In this document: piece by piece, positions 36,040 to 46,900 of the stretch
Numbering within the stretch: position 1 is the stretch's first letter
How the letters are laid out: each line of letters begins with the position of its first letter
DNA from: Algoriphagus aestuarii
Lineage (GTDB): Bacteria; Bacteroidota; Bacteroidia; Cytophagales; Cyclobacteriaceae
NCBI GenBank assembly: GCA_017051695.1
Contig: JAFIDK010000002.1
Span: forward strand, 868,001-932,000
Direction: 5' to 3'
Length of the DNA stretch: 64,000 bases
Notes under the pieces: model-generated
What the model was told of the DNA's origin: nothing
The model's input: only the letters and a program-made list of their open reading frames with translations
Databases searched by the model: none
Program-made: the position numbers and the translations under genes

Positions 36040-39000
36040 TTATCTCCAATTAATTTCTAAGCCCGTTTTCATCCAAGGCAATTTGACCATGGAAATTCCC
36101 CAAGGCATAGAATCCAATAAAATATCAATGGTCTTTCTCTCGATTTTCAGAACCATCAGATTTAAACCCATCTCAAGAATCCCCTCTCTTTGAATAAACC
36201 CTTCCCTGATCGCTTCTGTAGATGAGTTATTCATTTTTTCCCAATTGGCCCGAATTCCATCAAATAAGCTTAGTCCTACGGATTTTTCATCTTCAGTCAA
36301 ACTCACTGTTGCATCTAAATGCTGCTCCATCGTCATACCTGTCAAAATTTTATTTAACAGCATTTCATATTCAGGAAAATCAGTATCTCCAAAGGCAAGA
36401 AACTGGAGCATTAAACAAGCCTTACTTTGCTCCTCTTCTGATTTAAGGCCAATTCCCTGAAGCCAACCTAATTTCGTAAAAAGCATGTTGAGAAAAGGCC
36501 AACATATGACTAACCCTCCATTAGAGACTGCCACTTGATCGTTTTCATTTATCATTTCTATTTCTGTAGACTCTTTATTCGTTATCCCTAAATATTTTTC
36601 TATATCTCCCACCAAATTTTTATCCATGCTCTGTATGAACTCCTCATTTTGAAGCAATGCATAAAAAATTGATTTCCAGTCAAATGAGGCATGCTTTCTC
36701 TTTAGATAGTTGAAAAACAAAAAATAGAATCTACTTCCTAGACTTGAGTGGTTTTGCTTTAAAACCTCATATCCAAAATAAATGACAAGCAGCTTCCATT
36801 TTCCCGGAGTCAGATTTTTGAGATACATTTTCGGAGCAAGACTGATCAGATTTTTGATAAAAAAGTAATAATCCGTCTCCTTAAAAAGCCCATTTAAAAT
36901 GGCATTTTCATTTCCTTTCTGCAGGTTGAATTCAATGATTTTTAGAAATTTATCTTCGCCCTGATCAATTGATTTTTGTATGGTTTCCATTTTGGAAATC
37001 TTACTTTTCAAAAAGCTAGTTTTAGCTTTGACCGATCCGTCGCCTGTATGGACAAATCCATCATGCATTGAAAAACCATCCCTTTGTTTCGATTCTATAA
37101 ACTCTATAGATTTTTCTTGGTAAAGTTTATCAAAACCTTCAATTTCTCTTCTTATGGATTTTGAACTCTTGAGTTGAAAATGAAGCATCATTTGAGTCTG
37201 CCTACTCAACTTTGAAAAAACTTTTTTCAAACTATTCAAATCAAAAAGTGAGTCCAACTGCTGAAGAATAGGAAGCTCCATTTTATCACCTATGGATAAA
37301 ATTCCAAGCATAAATTTCTCCAAGCTCCTAATAGGACTCCACCAAGGCAAGTAGCCTTTCCTTTTCAAAAAAGAATAAGCTTCCAAGTAAGAAAGGAAAT
37401 TTTGGGCATGCTCTGCATCCAGCTCTTTATTTGAATTCGAAAATATCCGACTCAGATTTTCCTTTAATTCTGAACTCAATTGATTGGATTCAGAGATTCG
37501 ATATTTCCATTCCAATAAAATCAGTTCTTCGCCAATAGATTGGAGTAGCGATTCATGAAATACCCGAACCCAGGTTTTTAAATATTCAGATTTAGTCGAA
37601 TCGGGAGAACTCTTAATCGAAACCAAAATAGAGTTCAGAATCAATTCCCTTATTTTCTTTTCAGAAACGGATAATTTCTCACGATTACTGCTCAAGAGCT
37701 CATTTAGAACTATAAACTGACTAACCAGCTCTCTTCCAAGCCCCTTTTCTTTTAACAAAGAAATCATCGATTTGACAAATTCTGTATTGGAGCTTTGGGC
37801 TTTCCTAAGATCTTCTTTTTCCAATGATCCTGTAGCTAGGATTTCGAAAGAAAAATCAGAATCCAGCCCGAAAACAGATTTAAAAAAACTCCATTGACTT
37901 GGCCTGAGGTGAAGATAAAATGCGTAGGCACTAGCGGATATCTGGGTTTTAAAATTTGCGAGAATTAGATTTCTAATCTGCGAATTCTGCTTTATTTGGC
38001 TAAACAGGTAATGGACTTTCTGAAAAACAGCTTTTGATTCCAAAACTTCTTGTTCCCCTTTTGTAGCTACATGACTGAGGTATGCTAGTCCTAATCTGAA
38101 ATCATCAATTAAAATCTCTTTCAAGGTTTTTTGGAGAATATCCGCACTCAATCCCGATAAAATGCTGATTGCCTGTATTAACTTGAAGTCAGAAGATTGG
38201 TCTAAACCAAACCTTATGTCTTTGATTTTTTGAGCTGAACCTGAAAATGAATTGAGAAGAGAAATGCCCGAATTACCAACTCTCTCATCCCTTTTTCTAA
38301 TTTCCAGGAAAGCTTGTAAGCGTTGTATTTCTTTGCTTTTAAAGCCCAAATACGATGATTTCCCCAATAATTTATTAACGAAATCCCAACTGGTAGTCTC
38401 TTTGGAATCTCTATTGGAAAATAAGAACTGAAATGCTTCTAGATATGCTTCATTGTTGTCCAATCCTGCCTTAACGATTCGATCTTGGAGGGAATAAAGG
38501 TGGCTGGTTTCTGTTAGGAGAATTTTTAATCCAGATTCATCCTGGCTTTTGATTTTGTCCCGAGAAACTAAGTTTTGATTTTTTTTAGATCTTAAAAAAG
38601 GGGCCAAATCCGAGTTGACATGAAGAAGGTACTCAAAAAGCAATTCCGTTTTTAAACCTCTCATGAGAAGGATCAACCTTTGGCTGACCAAACTTGTATT
38701 CTTAGAAAATCCAACAATAAAAGGATGAATTGCCAAGGATTTCTTTTCCAATAAACTTGCAAATCCAAACCGAAGATCCTGCAGGTTTAACTGTTGATCT
38801 GGTTTCTCTAAAACTCCAGTCTCTATAAATTTAAGAATTGCTTTTCCGTAATTTTCATCGATTATTGATTCGAAATCTATTCCCTTATCTATATAGTCTT
38901 CTGAATTTCTCCCTTCTTTGGACCTATTTAGATCTTCCTTTAATTGGTTAGATATGTTTCCAAAGCCTTTTCCAACTATTGAGTCTTTCCGAAGCAAATT

Positions 39001-40326
39001 CAGACTCGCTTTTCGATTACTTGAATCCAAATTCAACTCCAAATGAATCGCTTCAAATAAAATCTCTGTTTTATCTCCACCAGCTTTTTTGCTCAAGTTG
39101 GCGTAAGCAATCAAGATCTTTTTTCGATAGTCATTTCTCGAGGTATATACCTGAGAATTCAAAGCGTATTCTTCCCAAAAAAAACTTAGAAACCGATGCC
39201 AGGTATCTTTATCTGAGCCAGCCAAAATGGAGATTATATCCTCTAGTTTCTCAGCTGAGAGTTTGGTTATAAAATCAGGATCTTTTTTCAGCAGAAAGTT
39301 TAACCTTTCCGATTGATTTAGAAAAGTCCAAGTTGAATCGGATTCAATCCCGTGTAGTTCCTGGGATTGAATAAGAAGTTTCCATGGGCTTTTTAATGTA
39401 TTGATTGGCTTAGATTCAGAATGCCCTTTCGATTGATTACTTTGAGTCTTCAGCATCGACAAAGTTTCTTTCAGTTCCACCAGAAGCAGACTTTTCAGTT
39501 TCACTTGGTCGGCTACCTTATAAAGCCTCTCAATCAAAGAGTACAAATCGAGGTTGTAATGAGCAGATATCTGCTCCAATAGGTTTTTTGAAAAGGCAAT
39601 TCTATTAAACCTGGAGCCATTTCGTTGCAATAAAAAGTTCAGAATAAAAAAGTTGATGATTTGATCAGAAAGTACAAGATCCTTCTCTCCCTCTGCTTTT
39701 TCTATTTCCGGTTTGCGGATGTTTTTTTTATATAAAATCATCCAGTCTGCCTCATTTGGCTCCAACACCCTGATCAACTGATCTATCTGATGATCTGAAA
39801 AATTGAAAGCCAACCTCTTCCTGATCTTTTCACTTGTTGCTCCCAATCCAACGATCAACTTTTTCAACTCCAAAGGATGAGTGCCAATCAATTGAGCAAA
39901 TAGAAATTCATGATGGTAGCTACTGTCCAGCCAAATAGGATAATATCCTTTTTGTAAATAAGTCGATAGTGCCTCCAGCAAAAAGTGTTTCGTGTCTACA
40001 TTCTCTGAAGATTGGCCTGAAAAGCTCTGAGTTCTTTTAGATCTCAAAAATTCCCTGAGTTTGCTGCTCAATTCCTTCCGGATCAATTCACCCAAAGAGT
40101 TTTCAAAATCATATTTTGAAATTTTCCCCAAATCTATTTCCAGATTATCCAATTCAAAATTGAATTGTCCAGAGAAAACCTTTTCAATCTCCTCCTCTAT
40201 TGTTTGATTTAATCTGCTGTGAAAAACCTCCTCTAGTTTTTCATTTCCCCACCTTGCATCAGCTAGCTTTCGATAGCGAAAGTCTAAAGTTAAATTCTCG
40301 ACAATATGAGAAGATGAAGTGCTCAT
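36040..40326 (-). CDS. eCIS tape-measure protein (Pvc14/Afp14-like)
   Basis: 1,428 residues, almost all predicted helix, as for rulers that set tube length. The N-terminus SSHIVENLTLDFRYRKLADARW and the E-rich second helix, as well as the C-terminal LLDSMPWGISMVKLPWMK then TGLEINW, match contractile-injection-system tape-measure proteins. They include LLDSMPWGI, in which the Pro-Trp pair is family-typical. Its start overlaps the stop of the baseplate gene by four bases (ATGA). Its size implies a long particle if length scales with the ruler, as in phage tails; this scaling has not been shown for this protein. Confidence 0.88.
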   Translation of the reverse strand: MSTSSSHIVENLTLDFRYRKLADARWGNEKLEEVFHSRLNQTIEEEIEKVFSGQFNFELDNLEIDLGKISKYDFENSLGELIRKELSSKLREFLRSKRTQSFSGQSSENVDTKHFLLEALSTYLQKGYYPIWLDSSYHHEFLFAQLIGTHPLELKKLIVGLGATSEKIRKRLAFNFSDHQIDQLIRVLEPNEADWMILYKKNIRKPEIEKAEGEKDLVLSDQIINFFILNFLLQRNGSRFNRIAFSKNLLEQISAHYNLDLYSLIERLYKVADQVKLKSLLLVELKETLSMLKTQSNQSKGHSESKPINTLKSPWKLLIQSQELHGIESDSTWTFLNQSERLNFLLKKDPDFITKLSAEKLEDIISILAGSDKDTWHRFLSFFWEEYALNSQVYTSRNDYRKKILIAYANLSKKAGGDKTEILFEAIHLELNLDSSNRKASLNLLRKDSIVGKGFGNISNQLKEDLNRSKEGRNSEDYIDKGIDFESIIDENYGKAILKFIETGVLEKPDQQLNLQDLRFGFASLLEKKSLAIHPFIVGFSKNTSLVSQRLILLMRGLKTELLFEYLLHVNSDLAPFLRSKKNQNLVSRDKIKSQDESGLKILLTETSHLYSLQDRIVKAGLDNNEAYLEAFQFLFSNRDSKETTSWDFVNKLLGKSSYLGFKSKEIQRLQAFLEIRKRDERVGNSGISLLNSFSGSAQKIKDIRFGLDQSSDFKLIQAISILSGLSADILQKTLKEILIDDFRLGLAYLSHVATKGEQEVLESKAVFQKVHYLFSQIKQNSQIRNLILANFKTQISASAYAFYLHLRPSQWSFFKSVFGLDSDFSFEILATGSLEKEDLRKAQSSNTEFVKSMISLLKEKGLGRELVSQFIVLNELLSSNREKLSVSEKKIRELILNSILVSIKSSPDSTKSEYLKTWVRVFHESLLQSIGEELILLEWKYRISESNQLSSELKENLSRIFSNSNKELDAEHAQNFLSYLEAYSFLKRKGYLPWWSPIRSLEKFMLGILSIGDKMELPILQQLDSLFDLNSLKKVFSKLSRQTQMMLHFQLKSSKSIRREIEGFDKLYQEKSIEFIESKQRDGFSMHDGFVHTGDGSVKAKTSFLKSKISKMETIQKSIDQGEDKFLKIIEFNLQKGNENAILNGLFKETDYYFFIKNLISLAPKMYLKNLTPGKWKLLVIYFGYEVLKQNHSSLGSRFYFLFFNYLKRKHASFDWKSIFYALLQNEEFIQSMDKNLVGDIEKYLGITNKESTEIEMINENDQVAVSNGGLVICWPFLNMLFTKLGWLQGIGLKSEEEQSKACLMLQFLAFGDTDFPEYEMLLNKILTGMTMEQHLDATVSLTEDEKSVGLSLFDGIRANWEKMNNSSTEAIREGFIQREGILEMGLNLMVLKIERKTIDILLDSMPWGISMVKLPWMKTGLEINWR

Positions 40327-43187
40327 AGGGTATCAGCATTCTCCCATTGCCGGATTAGTTTGTATAAATTAAGAGCTGCAAGCTTTACTTTATCATCCTT
40401 CCCATCCTTTTTGACCAGGTTTTTCCACTCCAGATAATGGCTTTCAAATTCCTGAATATCCAGAAGATTTTTCCAATAAACCTGGACTTTGCTATGGATG
40501 GGCACACTTTCCTTGACCAGGTTTTCCATAAAGAAACGAAAGTGCTTTTCCTGAAATCTTGCCGGCCAATTAGGGAATACCAAACTCAACTTTAAATCAA
40601 AGAAATCTTCAGAAATTATTTCTTCGTTGGCTAACCTTCTGGATAAAACCACCCTTTTCTGATACACTTTTCTATCATTGTGGATGGTGCCATGCAGTCT
40701 GATTTTTTCTATTTCTTTCAGCAGTAATACACCCTGATCTTCCGGAGAGCCAGCCATCATGAATGCTTGCTCCTTGGTCTCTCTTTTAAGTTTTTCTAAA
40801 CCATTATCCGAGAGTCCCAAAGAATGAAGTTTGGCTTTGGCTAAAGTTTTTCCTTGCTCATTTTTTAAAATCAGTTCTGCTTTATTTTCCTGAAAATTTG
40901 AAGAATTCATCGCCGACCGGTAAAACTCCTTCAGCAATTCCTGTCTTTCCTGCTCGGTTTTGCACCAGTTCGAATAAAAAGTCATATCCCCATAAGAATC
41001 TGTTAGATAAAATCCATAATCAGTTTCTTTTAGACAGTCTCTCAACAGAATATGATCCAACAAATAAAATCCTTCCGTATCCTCATTTAGAAGTTTGATC
41101 TTCTGGATTGTCGCTGCTACCATGCTGAACCCATCCTTTTTATTTCGGCCTTCCCATATTCTCAGCCAATTGTTCGGGGCTTTTTGGAATAAAATCTCCC
41201 AGTTGCCTAACAGGTTTTTTTTCCTTCTGATCAGGTAACAGTCAGGATTCAAAGGATTTGAAAAAAGGCTTTTGACATTGATTTTACCAAAACTTAATAC
41301 TCCGGATTCCGATGGCAAAAGCAATTCTTCCCATTCCTGGCCTGATAGGGATCTATATTCCTGTTCAAATTCCTTGCGATCTTTGATTGAATTGGTATCG
41401 GAAATATCCATTCCCTCCCTGGAATATGGGTTGATCGGAATGCCATCTAAAAGTGATTTTTCCTGGAATTTTATCCCTGATTTTACATAAATCAGTTCTT
41501 CAAGTCCAGACAGGGATTTCCAACCTATTGCACCTAAATTCTGACCTTTGTTTTTCTGATGATTAAAATTTTCTATCCTTTGAAGCAATGCTACTTTGGC
41601 CTGAATCAAAGATTCTTTTAGCGCATATTCGGATGGAATAATGTGAAGTTTTCTTGAAATTTTAAAAGGCAATTCATTAATTTCTTCGCCGAATCTGGCC
41701 AGTAAATGATCAAAAATCCGGATTTTTCGATCCAACTTGTCTTTTAGATTTTCCCCAGATAGATGATCTATAATCGGGTCATGACTTTCTTCATGGGGAT
41801 CAGTTTCTCTTTCGAATTGACTAAAATTTACAACAGACTTTAATTTTTGGGAGAAATAGCTGGGACCATTGATACCGATTTTAGGATCAAGCAGATCTGA
41901 GAAATTGGCTAACTGAGACAAGTAATTTCCCATCAACTGCTCCATAAGCATTAAATATCCTTTAAGCTGATTGGCTTTTGCTTTTCGCTCCAGAGGATCC
42001 CGGGATGAAAGCCCTTCTTTTCCAATCCCATAAATCATGGGGAAATGATGCTGGATGGAGGTGTAATTTTCCAGATTTCTAAATCTTCCTTTTAATTTTT
42101 CTTCTAAAAAGCTGTCTTTAAACTGATCCAATTGATAATGCCTGAATGCCTTAGACCATAATTCGAGAACTATTTCTCCTACGAACTCCGGGTTAATAGT
42201 CTGGCGATTCCCGTTCATATACACTTTGATCGTCTGAAAAACTGAATCAGGATCAGAAGGATTGGTTTTCAGATTGGCATAAAAGCCATTTTTTACCGGC
42301 CAGGATTTGACTTCTTCCTCCCCATTTAAAACCAGGTTCCAGGATTTTTTAACCCCAGCCACTTTTGATAAGATCCACTGGAAAGCTTCAACCTGAAGGA
42401 TTTCAGCTCTTGCTTTCATCTGTGTGGACTTTATAAAACCACCAAGTAGTCTAGGTCCGGAAAAAATCTGCTCCAAACTTTGGCCTTCATGCATCAGCTC
42501 TTCAAAACTTGAATAGGAAATGGGCTGATACAAATACTTCTCAATATCAAATAAAAGCTGCGCAAAAATCCTGTTTGGATCCAAATCCTCATCAATTTCC
42601 AAGTTGATCCCCAAGACAAAAGGATCAGATTTAAGCAAGAGGATTTCATCAAAATCTTCGCAGAGATTTCTGTTCTCCTTTAAGAATTTATCCAGTCTGC
42701 TCAGAAACTCATTTTCTATTTTTGGATCTTTGACTATGCTCTTTGAAAATGCCAATGAAGGCATAATTTCCAGTTTATAAAGTCCTTTGATTGCCAGTTC
42801 TTTGGAACGCCTATTTATAGGATAAAGCCAGGCATTTTGAATTTCCTCAAATGCGTCAATGATCATCTTACGATGGTCATTGATAGTTACTGGATGATGG
42901 CTAAATACCTTACTGGGTGAGTGAAAACTGTTTTTCTTCCAGTCGATTTTTCCTTTGGGAGGAGTGGCTAAAATATCCTGCATAGAAAACCCTACCCTGA
43001 AAGCAATATCTGTCAATCCAAAACAAAGTTGCTCCAATATCGTCACTCCAGGATCGTGGGCATTATAGTCTGTCCAGATTTCACCGCTCAGCTTTTGAAC
43101 AAACGAAAGCCCCAACTCCTTGAGCGCAAAAAAATCCTCTGCCAGAGAGAGTTTATGTTCCTTCAGTATGGGTTCTGTTTTTGCCAT
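40323..43187 (-). CDS. eCIS baseplate wedge protein (Pvc12-like)
   Basis: 954 residues from ATG 43187. A TTG at 43190 gives MM, but the ATG is preferred because it overlaps the upstream stop as TGATG, a coupling signal. Near residues 40-60 is the block IWTDYNAHDPGVTILEQLCF, highly typical of Pvc12/Afp12 and resembling gp6/J-type baseplate entry motifs. The remainder is mostly helical with a conserved C-terminal region. Wedge proteins connect the central hub to the first sheath ring and open on triggering. Lies between the fibre-like gene and the tape-measure gene. Confidence 0.88.
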   Translation of the reverse strand: MAKTEPILKEHKLSLAEDFFALKELGLSFVQKLSGEIWTDYNAHDPGVTILEQLCFGLTDIAFRVGFSMQDILATPPKGKIDWKKNSFHSPSKVFSHHPVTINDHRKMIIDAFEEIQNAWLYPINRRSKELAIKGLYKLEIMPSLAFSKSIVKDPKIENEFLSRLDKFLKENRNLCEDFDEILLLKSDPFVLGINLEIDEDLDPNRIFAQLLFDIEKYLYQPISYSSFEELMHEGQSLEQIFSGPRLLGGFIKSTQMKARAEILQVEAFQWILSKVAGVKKSWNLVLNGEEEVKSWPVKNGFYANLKTNPSDPDSVFQTIKVYMNGNRQTINPEFVGEIVLELWSKAFRHYQLDQFKDSFLEEKLKGRFRNLENYTSIQHHFPMIYGIGKEGLSSRDPLERKAKANQLKGYLMLMEQLMGNYLSQLANFSDLLDPKIGINGPSYFSQKLKSVVNFSQFERETDPHEESHDPIIDHLSGENLKDKLDRKIRIFDHLLARFGEEINELPFKISRKLHIIPSEYALKESLIQAKVALLQRIENFNHQKNKGQNLGAIGWKSLSGLEELIYVKSGIKFQEKSLLDGIPINPYSREGMDISDTNSIKDRKEFEQEYRSLSGQEWEELLLPSESGVLSFGKINVKSLFSNPLNPDCYLIRRKKNLLGNWEILFQKAPNNWLRIWEGRNKKDGFSMVAATIQKIKLLNEDTEGFYLLDHILLRDCLKETDYGFYLTDSYGDMTFYSNWCKTEQERQELLKEFYRSAMNSSNFQENKAELILKNEQGKTLAKAKLHSLGLSDNGLEKLKRETKEQAFMMAGSPEDQGVLLLKEIEKIRLHGTIHNDRKVYQKRVVLSRRLANEEIISEDFFDLKLSLVFPNWPARFQEKHFRFFMENLVKESVPIHSKVQVYWKNLLDIQEFESHYLEWKNLVKKDGKDDKVKLAALNLYKLIRQWENADTL

Positions 43188-43942
43188 CAAAAATCTTTTA
43201 AAAATTCATCGTCCCATAGTTTGGAGAGCCGGAAATAAATCTGACAATCATCCCCATAGTTACTGATGGTTTTGATCTGAAGGCCATAATCAAACGTATC
43301 TCCCACCCATCGACAAGTGATTTTGTTCCACCAAAATCCATAATGGGCACAGGTCTTTCTGATTTTTGGTTTGGATTTACCAAAAGTACTGAGCGCAGTG
43401 GCATGGAGTAGTGCATACTTTCCTTGCTGCTTTTTGCCTGCATAGGCCATGAGTTCGAACCCCACACAACCAGTCAAACCCGTGATGACATCATGCCATT
43501 TTCCATCGGCAGGAACTTGCCCTTTTGCAAAATCTCCTACCCTGCCATGAGTAGAAACCAAGCCATTTACTGCTAGTTTAAAACCTGGGTTTAGAGTCCC
43601 AATTCCAATATTTCCTTGCTTTTGGAAATAGATCGTGGGATTTTCTGTTTCACCTTCCCTTAGAATCAATCCTTTGGTTTCACCATGATGATTGGCAATC
43701 ACCCAGCTGGAATTCTTTTCTTTTAGGCTATCGTAAAAACTTAAAAGCTTCTCCTCATCTCCTGCCGGAAAAATCATCAAACCATCTTCATCAGTTTTAT
43801 TGATTCCATCATCCACTTTGTTGAACATGGAATCAATCAGAATAACAAAATGGTTTTCCTTTGGAAGCGCTCCTCCCCTAAAATACTTTTTGAGCTGCTC
43901 TCTATCGTTTATGATAATTCTATTTGAACCTGAATCTTCCAT
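43187..43942 (-). CDS. Fibre-like eCIS protein of unknown function
   Basis: 251 residues. The middle (about 128-150) reads IYFQKQGNIGIGTLNPG then FKLAVNG, the short beta-repeat common at the start of tail-fibre and adhesin C-terminal domains in Bacteroidota (consensus NVGIGTxxPxxKLxVNG). The N-terminal 60 residues look like a docking part, and the C-terminal 90 residues are rich in Trp, Tyr and Cys. No adenovirus-type Pvc13 fibre gene is present in the unit, so this product may take that role or decorate the baseplate. It starts 15 bases downstream of the Pvc11-like gene stop. Confidence 0.65.
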   Translation of the reverse strand: MEDSGSNRIIINDREQLKKYFRGGALPKENHFVILIDSMFNKVDDGINKTDEDGLMIFPAGDEEKLLSFYDSLKEKNSSWVIANHHGETKGLILREGETENPTIYFQKQGNIGIGTLNPGFKLAVNGLVSTHGRVGDFAKGQVPADGKWHDVITGLTGCVGFELMAYAGKKQQGKYALLHATALSTFGKSKPKIRKTCAHYGFWWNKITCRWVGDTFDYGLQIKTISNYGDDCQIYFRLSKLWDDEFLKDF

Positions 43943-43957
43943 TTGAGATGTTTTGAT

Positions 43958-46900
43958 CTACTTTTTGATGATAAAATCTGAATCGATTGATAAATCGCCA
44001 ATTCCGGCCATGGTGGGATTTTCAAGCTGCTCTTTGGTAAAAATTTCTATAAAATGCTCTTCAGCAGAAGTCAAAATCGCATAAGGAGTAATGGTTCGTA
44101 GTAATTCAATAGAATATTCTGTAGTGGCAGTATCGATGATTTTATAGGATCCTTCTACATCTATGATCTGCAATACTGAAAGCTTTGTGGCAAAAAGGAC
44201 ATAAGGACGAGACTCGATAAAACCTTGTATTTCAGACTTATAAATCGAATTAATAAAACCTTTTCCTTTAGAGTCTTTGACAGGATCAGGTGCTAAAAAC
44301 CCAATCAATTCCCTTTCTAATAAATCTCTGAAATATCCTGCTCGCTGATCTTCTATAAATTTTACTGCACAGCGCACTTTTAGCTTTTCAAAAACAGGGT
44401 TGCAGACTTCCAAAGAAGAAAATGGAGAAAGATAGTTTTCTAAATATTCTTTGATGTCCTGAAGTAATCCCAATGGCACCCTCAAAAGCGAAGGATTGTT
44501 TTTTGAGGAATCAAAGGTGACAGGGACCACTACTACCTGAATATTGCTTCCTATGACAACACTTTCTGAAAAATCACTCCTTCCATAAACCATGACGCGT
44601 CCGATTTCAGGAAATTGTTCCAGAACGAGACGTTCTACATCCCATCCATCAACTGCCCTATTGCGATGTTTTAAAATTTCACTACTTCTAGCACGTTGAT
44701 GTTTTTCTATTTCGTATGCCGGCAATTTCCTAAGCCCATAAGGTCCAGAAACCTTCTCGATCAGTTTTAAAGTGGGAACAGCAGCAGAAATAGGGTTTGC
44801 ATTAGTTTGAAATTGCCTATCCAAAACTTGCGATCTTACTTCCTGAACTTTTACTGCATTCACAAAAACGGCTTTTATTTTTGAGTTGAGGTCTATGGAA
44901 CTGCGATTTGCAACCCTAATCCATAGCTTCCCGGCAGGTAAAATGGAATTGTTACGACTATTGATCTTCGGTAATTTCAATCTTACAATTCCCGGATGGA
45001 TCAGGTTTTCTGTAGAATCCTCCAAGAGTCTATTTCCCAGCGGATACCAGGAGTTATTCTCCAAATATTCCCAATCCAGATTGGGGCTAGAACTGATCGT
45101 ATGCATTCTATATGCAGGAATCAAATCAAAACCAAGAGTAATAATCTCCTCAGGCACCGAATCGGTTAGACCTATCACTAAGCTGCCCCTCACATTGATC
45201 TGAGGAAGGAAGAAACTGGAGTTCTTTTTAATTCCAGGATACACTTGATCATACCCAAAAGGGTAAATATGCAATAATCTGATATTTTCATTCAAGGAAG
45301 GTTCAAAACGGGTCAGGTTCTCCTTTGCCCTATTTGAGTAATTGATATGAAAATGGTCTATAACAGGGGTATAAGGAGTTTTAGGCAGAATACCATTCGA
45401 TTTTTTCAACCAACCTGTTCGCATGGAAGCTGCAGCAAATAATTCCGGATAAATGGCATGGCCAAAAGCCATTTCTGCAGGTTTTTTCAGCTTCAGATAA
45501 AAAGCAGGTTCTTGACTTAAATTTTTTAAATTTCCCAGAGGAGGAAAATTTGAAGGATCAAGTAATTCAAGATTGACTTTGATTTCTTTTAATGATTTCA
45601 AGTATTCCCCATCTGCTTTTTGACTGGTATCAAATAGACAAACCTTTTGATTTTTATTGGAAGGAGGATTCCCTTTCATTTGCTTGGAGACGGAAAGGAT
45701 TTCAGCCTCAAAACTCTTGTTATCTATATCATCTGGATAAGCTTCGTAATGAGAGGTAAAACCATTTCTCTGCAGAGGCAAATTTGCCCAGAAGATGCTC
45801 AAACTCAACTCTTCCAAATTTCTGTTGAGAATTTTTGGACTTCTGATTTTCAGGTAGCTATCGTAGCAAGGAAGAGGACCGAAAGGTTGGAATGGATTAC
45901 TCGTATCTAACTGCCCAAGTTGGTTGGAAACAAAAATTCCAGACCTGACATCCTTACTATTCGTCTCGATATCCAACTCAATGATTTCCAAGGCATTCAA
46001 AGCAGAGAAAGGTGGCAAAGAAGCATTGCTATTGAGGATCAATCTGATACAAGGCCAGTTTAGGCCTTTCAGCCCTGAGTGGATTTTTGAATCGAAGGCC
46101 ACTAGAAATTCCTCAGATCCTTCGGGTTCTAGAAACAATTCCAGGCTTCTTTCACTCTGGTTGATAGAAAAATAATGGTAATCAAGTTCAAACCATCCCT
46201 TGAATCCTGTTGCAGTCACTACAAAGGCATCATTTATAAACTGCTGAACAAAGGAATTTAGATCCACATCAAAGTTTTTTTCAACCTTCTCTTTTTCATG
46301 AAACAGCAGACCCATTTTATTTTCAAAATCATTAAATGATTCCGAGGAGAATTTAAATCTGATTTTGATTTGATGTTTTCCTTCCTCCAGGATTAACACA
46401 GGAGAGGTAATGACCAATCCGATGATGGAAGGATCCATATTCCTTTCCGAAATTCCAAAACCTTCCTGGTTTTCGCCCAGTACTTTCGGAAAGCCATTGA
46501 TTGACTCTTTTATTTCCAGTGTATCTTTTGCCTCTCCTTGGTATAAGCAGGCATCAAAAATGGAATTTAATTCGCTGGCATCTCCGATCACGGAATCAGA
46601 GAATGGCTTATACAGGTTTTGGTAAACCGTCCTAAGGTCAGTAATCTTTGTTTTGCTTATTTTAAGCCCAGATAAAGTGCTAAAAGGAGATTTAGATTGA
46701 TCTGAGAAAGTCATTTCCAATTGGGTACTTTCCGGAACATCATCTAAACTTCCCTGTAGACCTACGTAGGCAGTCATTTGTTTCGGGAAGGAATCTTTTT
46801 GCATTAAGATTTCTTCATAATAGTAGTCCAGGTGACGATCCAAAAGTTTATTCAATTCGTTCTGAGCGGTTTGAAACAACCTCAAAAAACTTAATATCAA

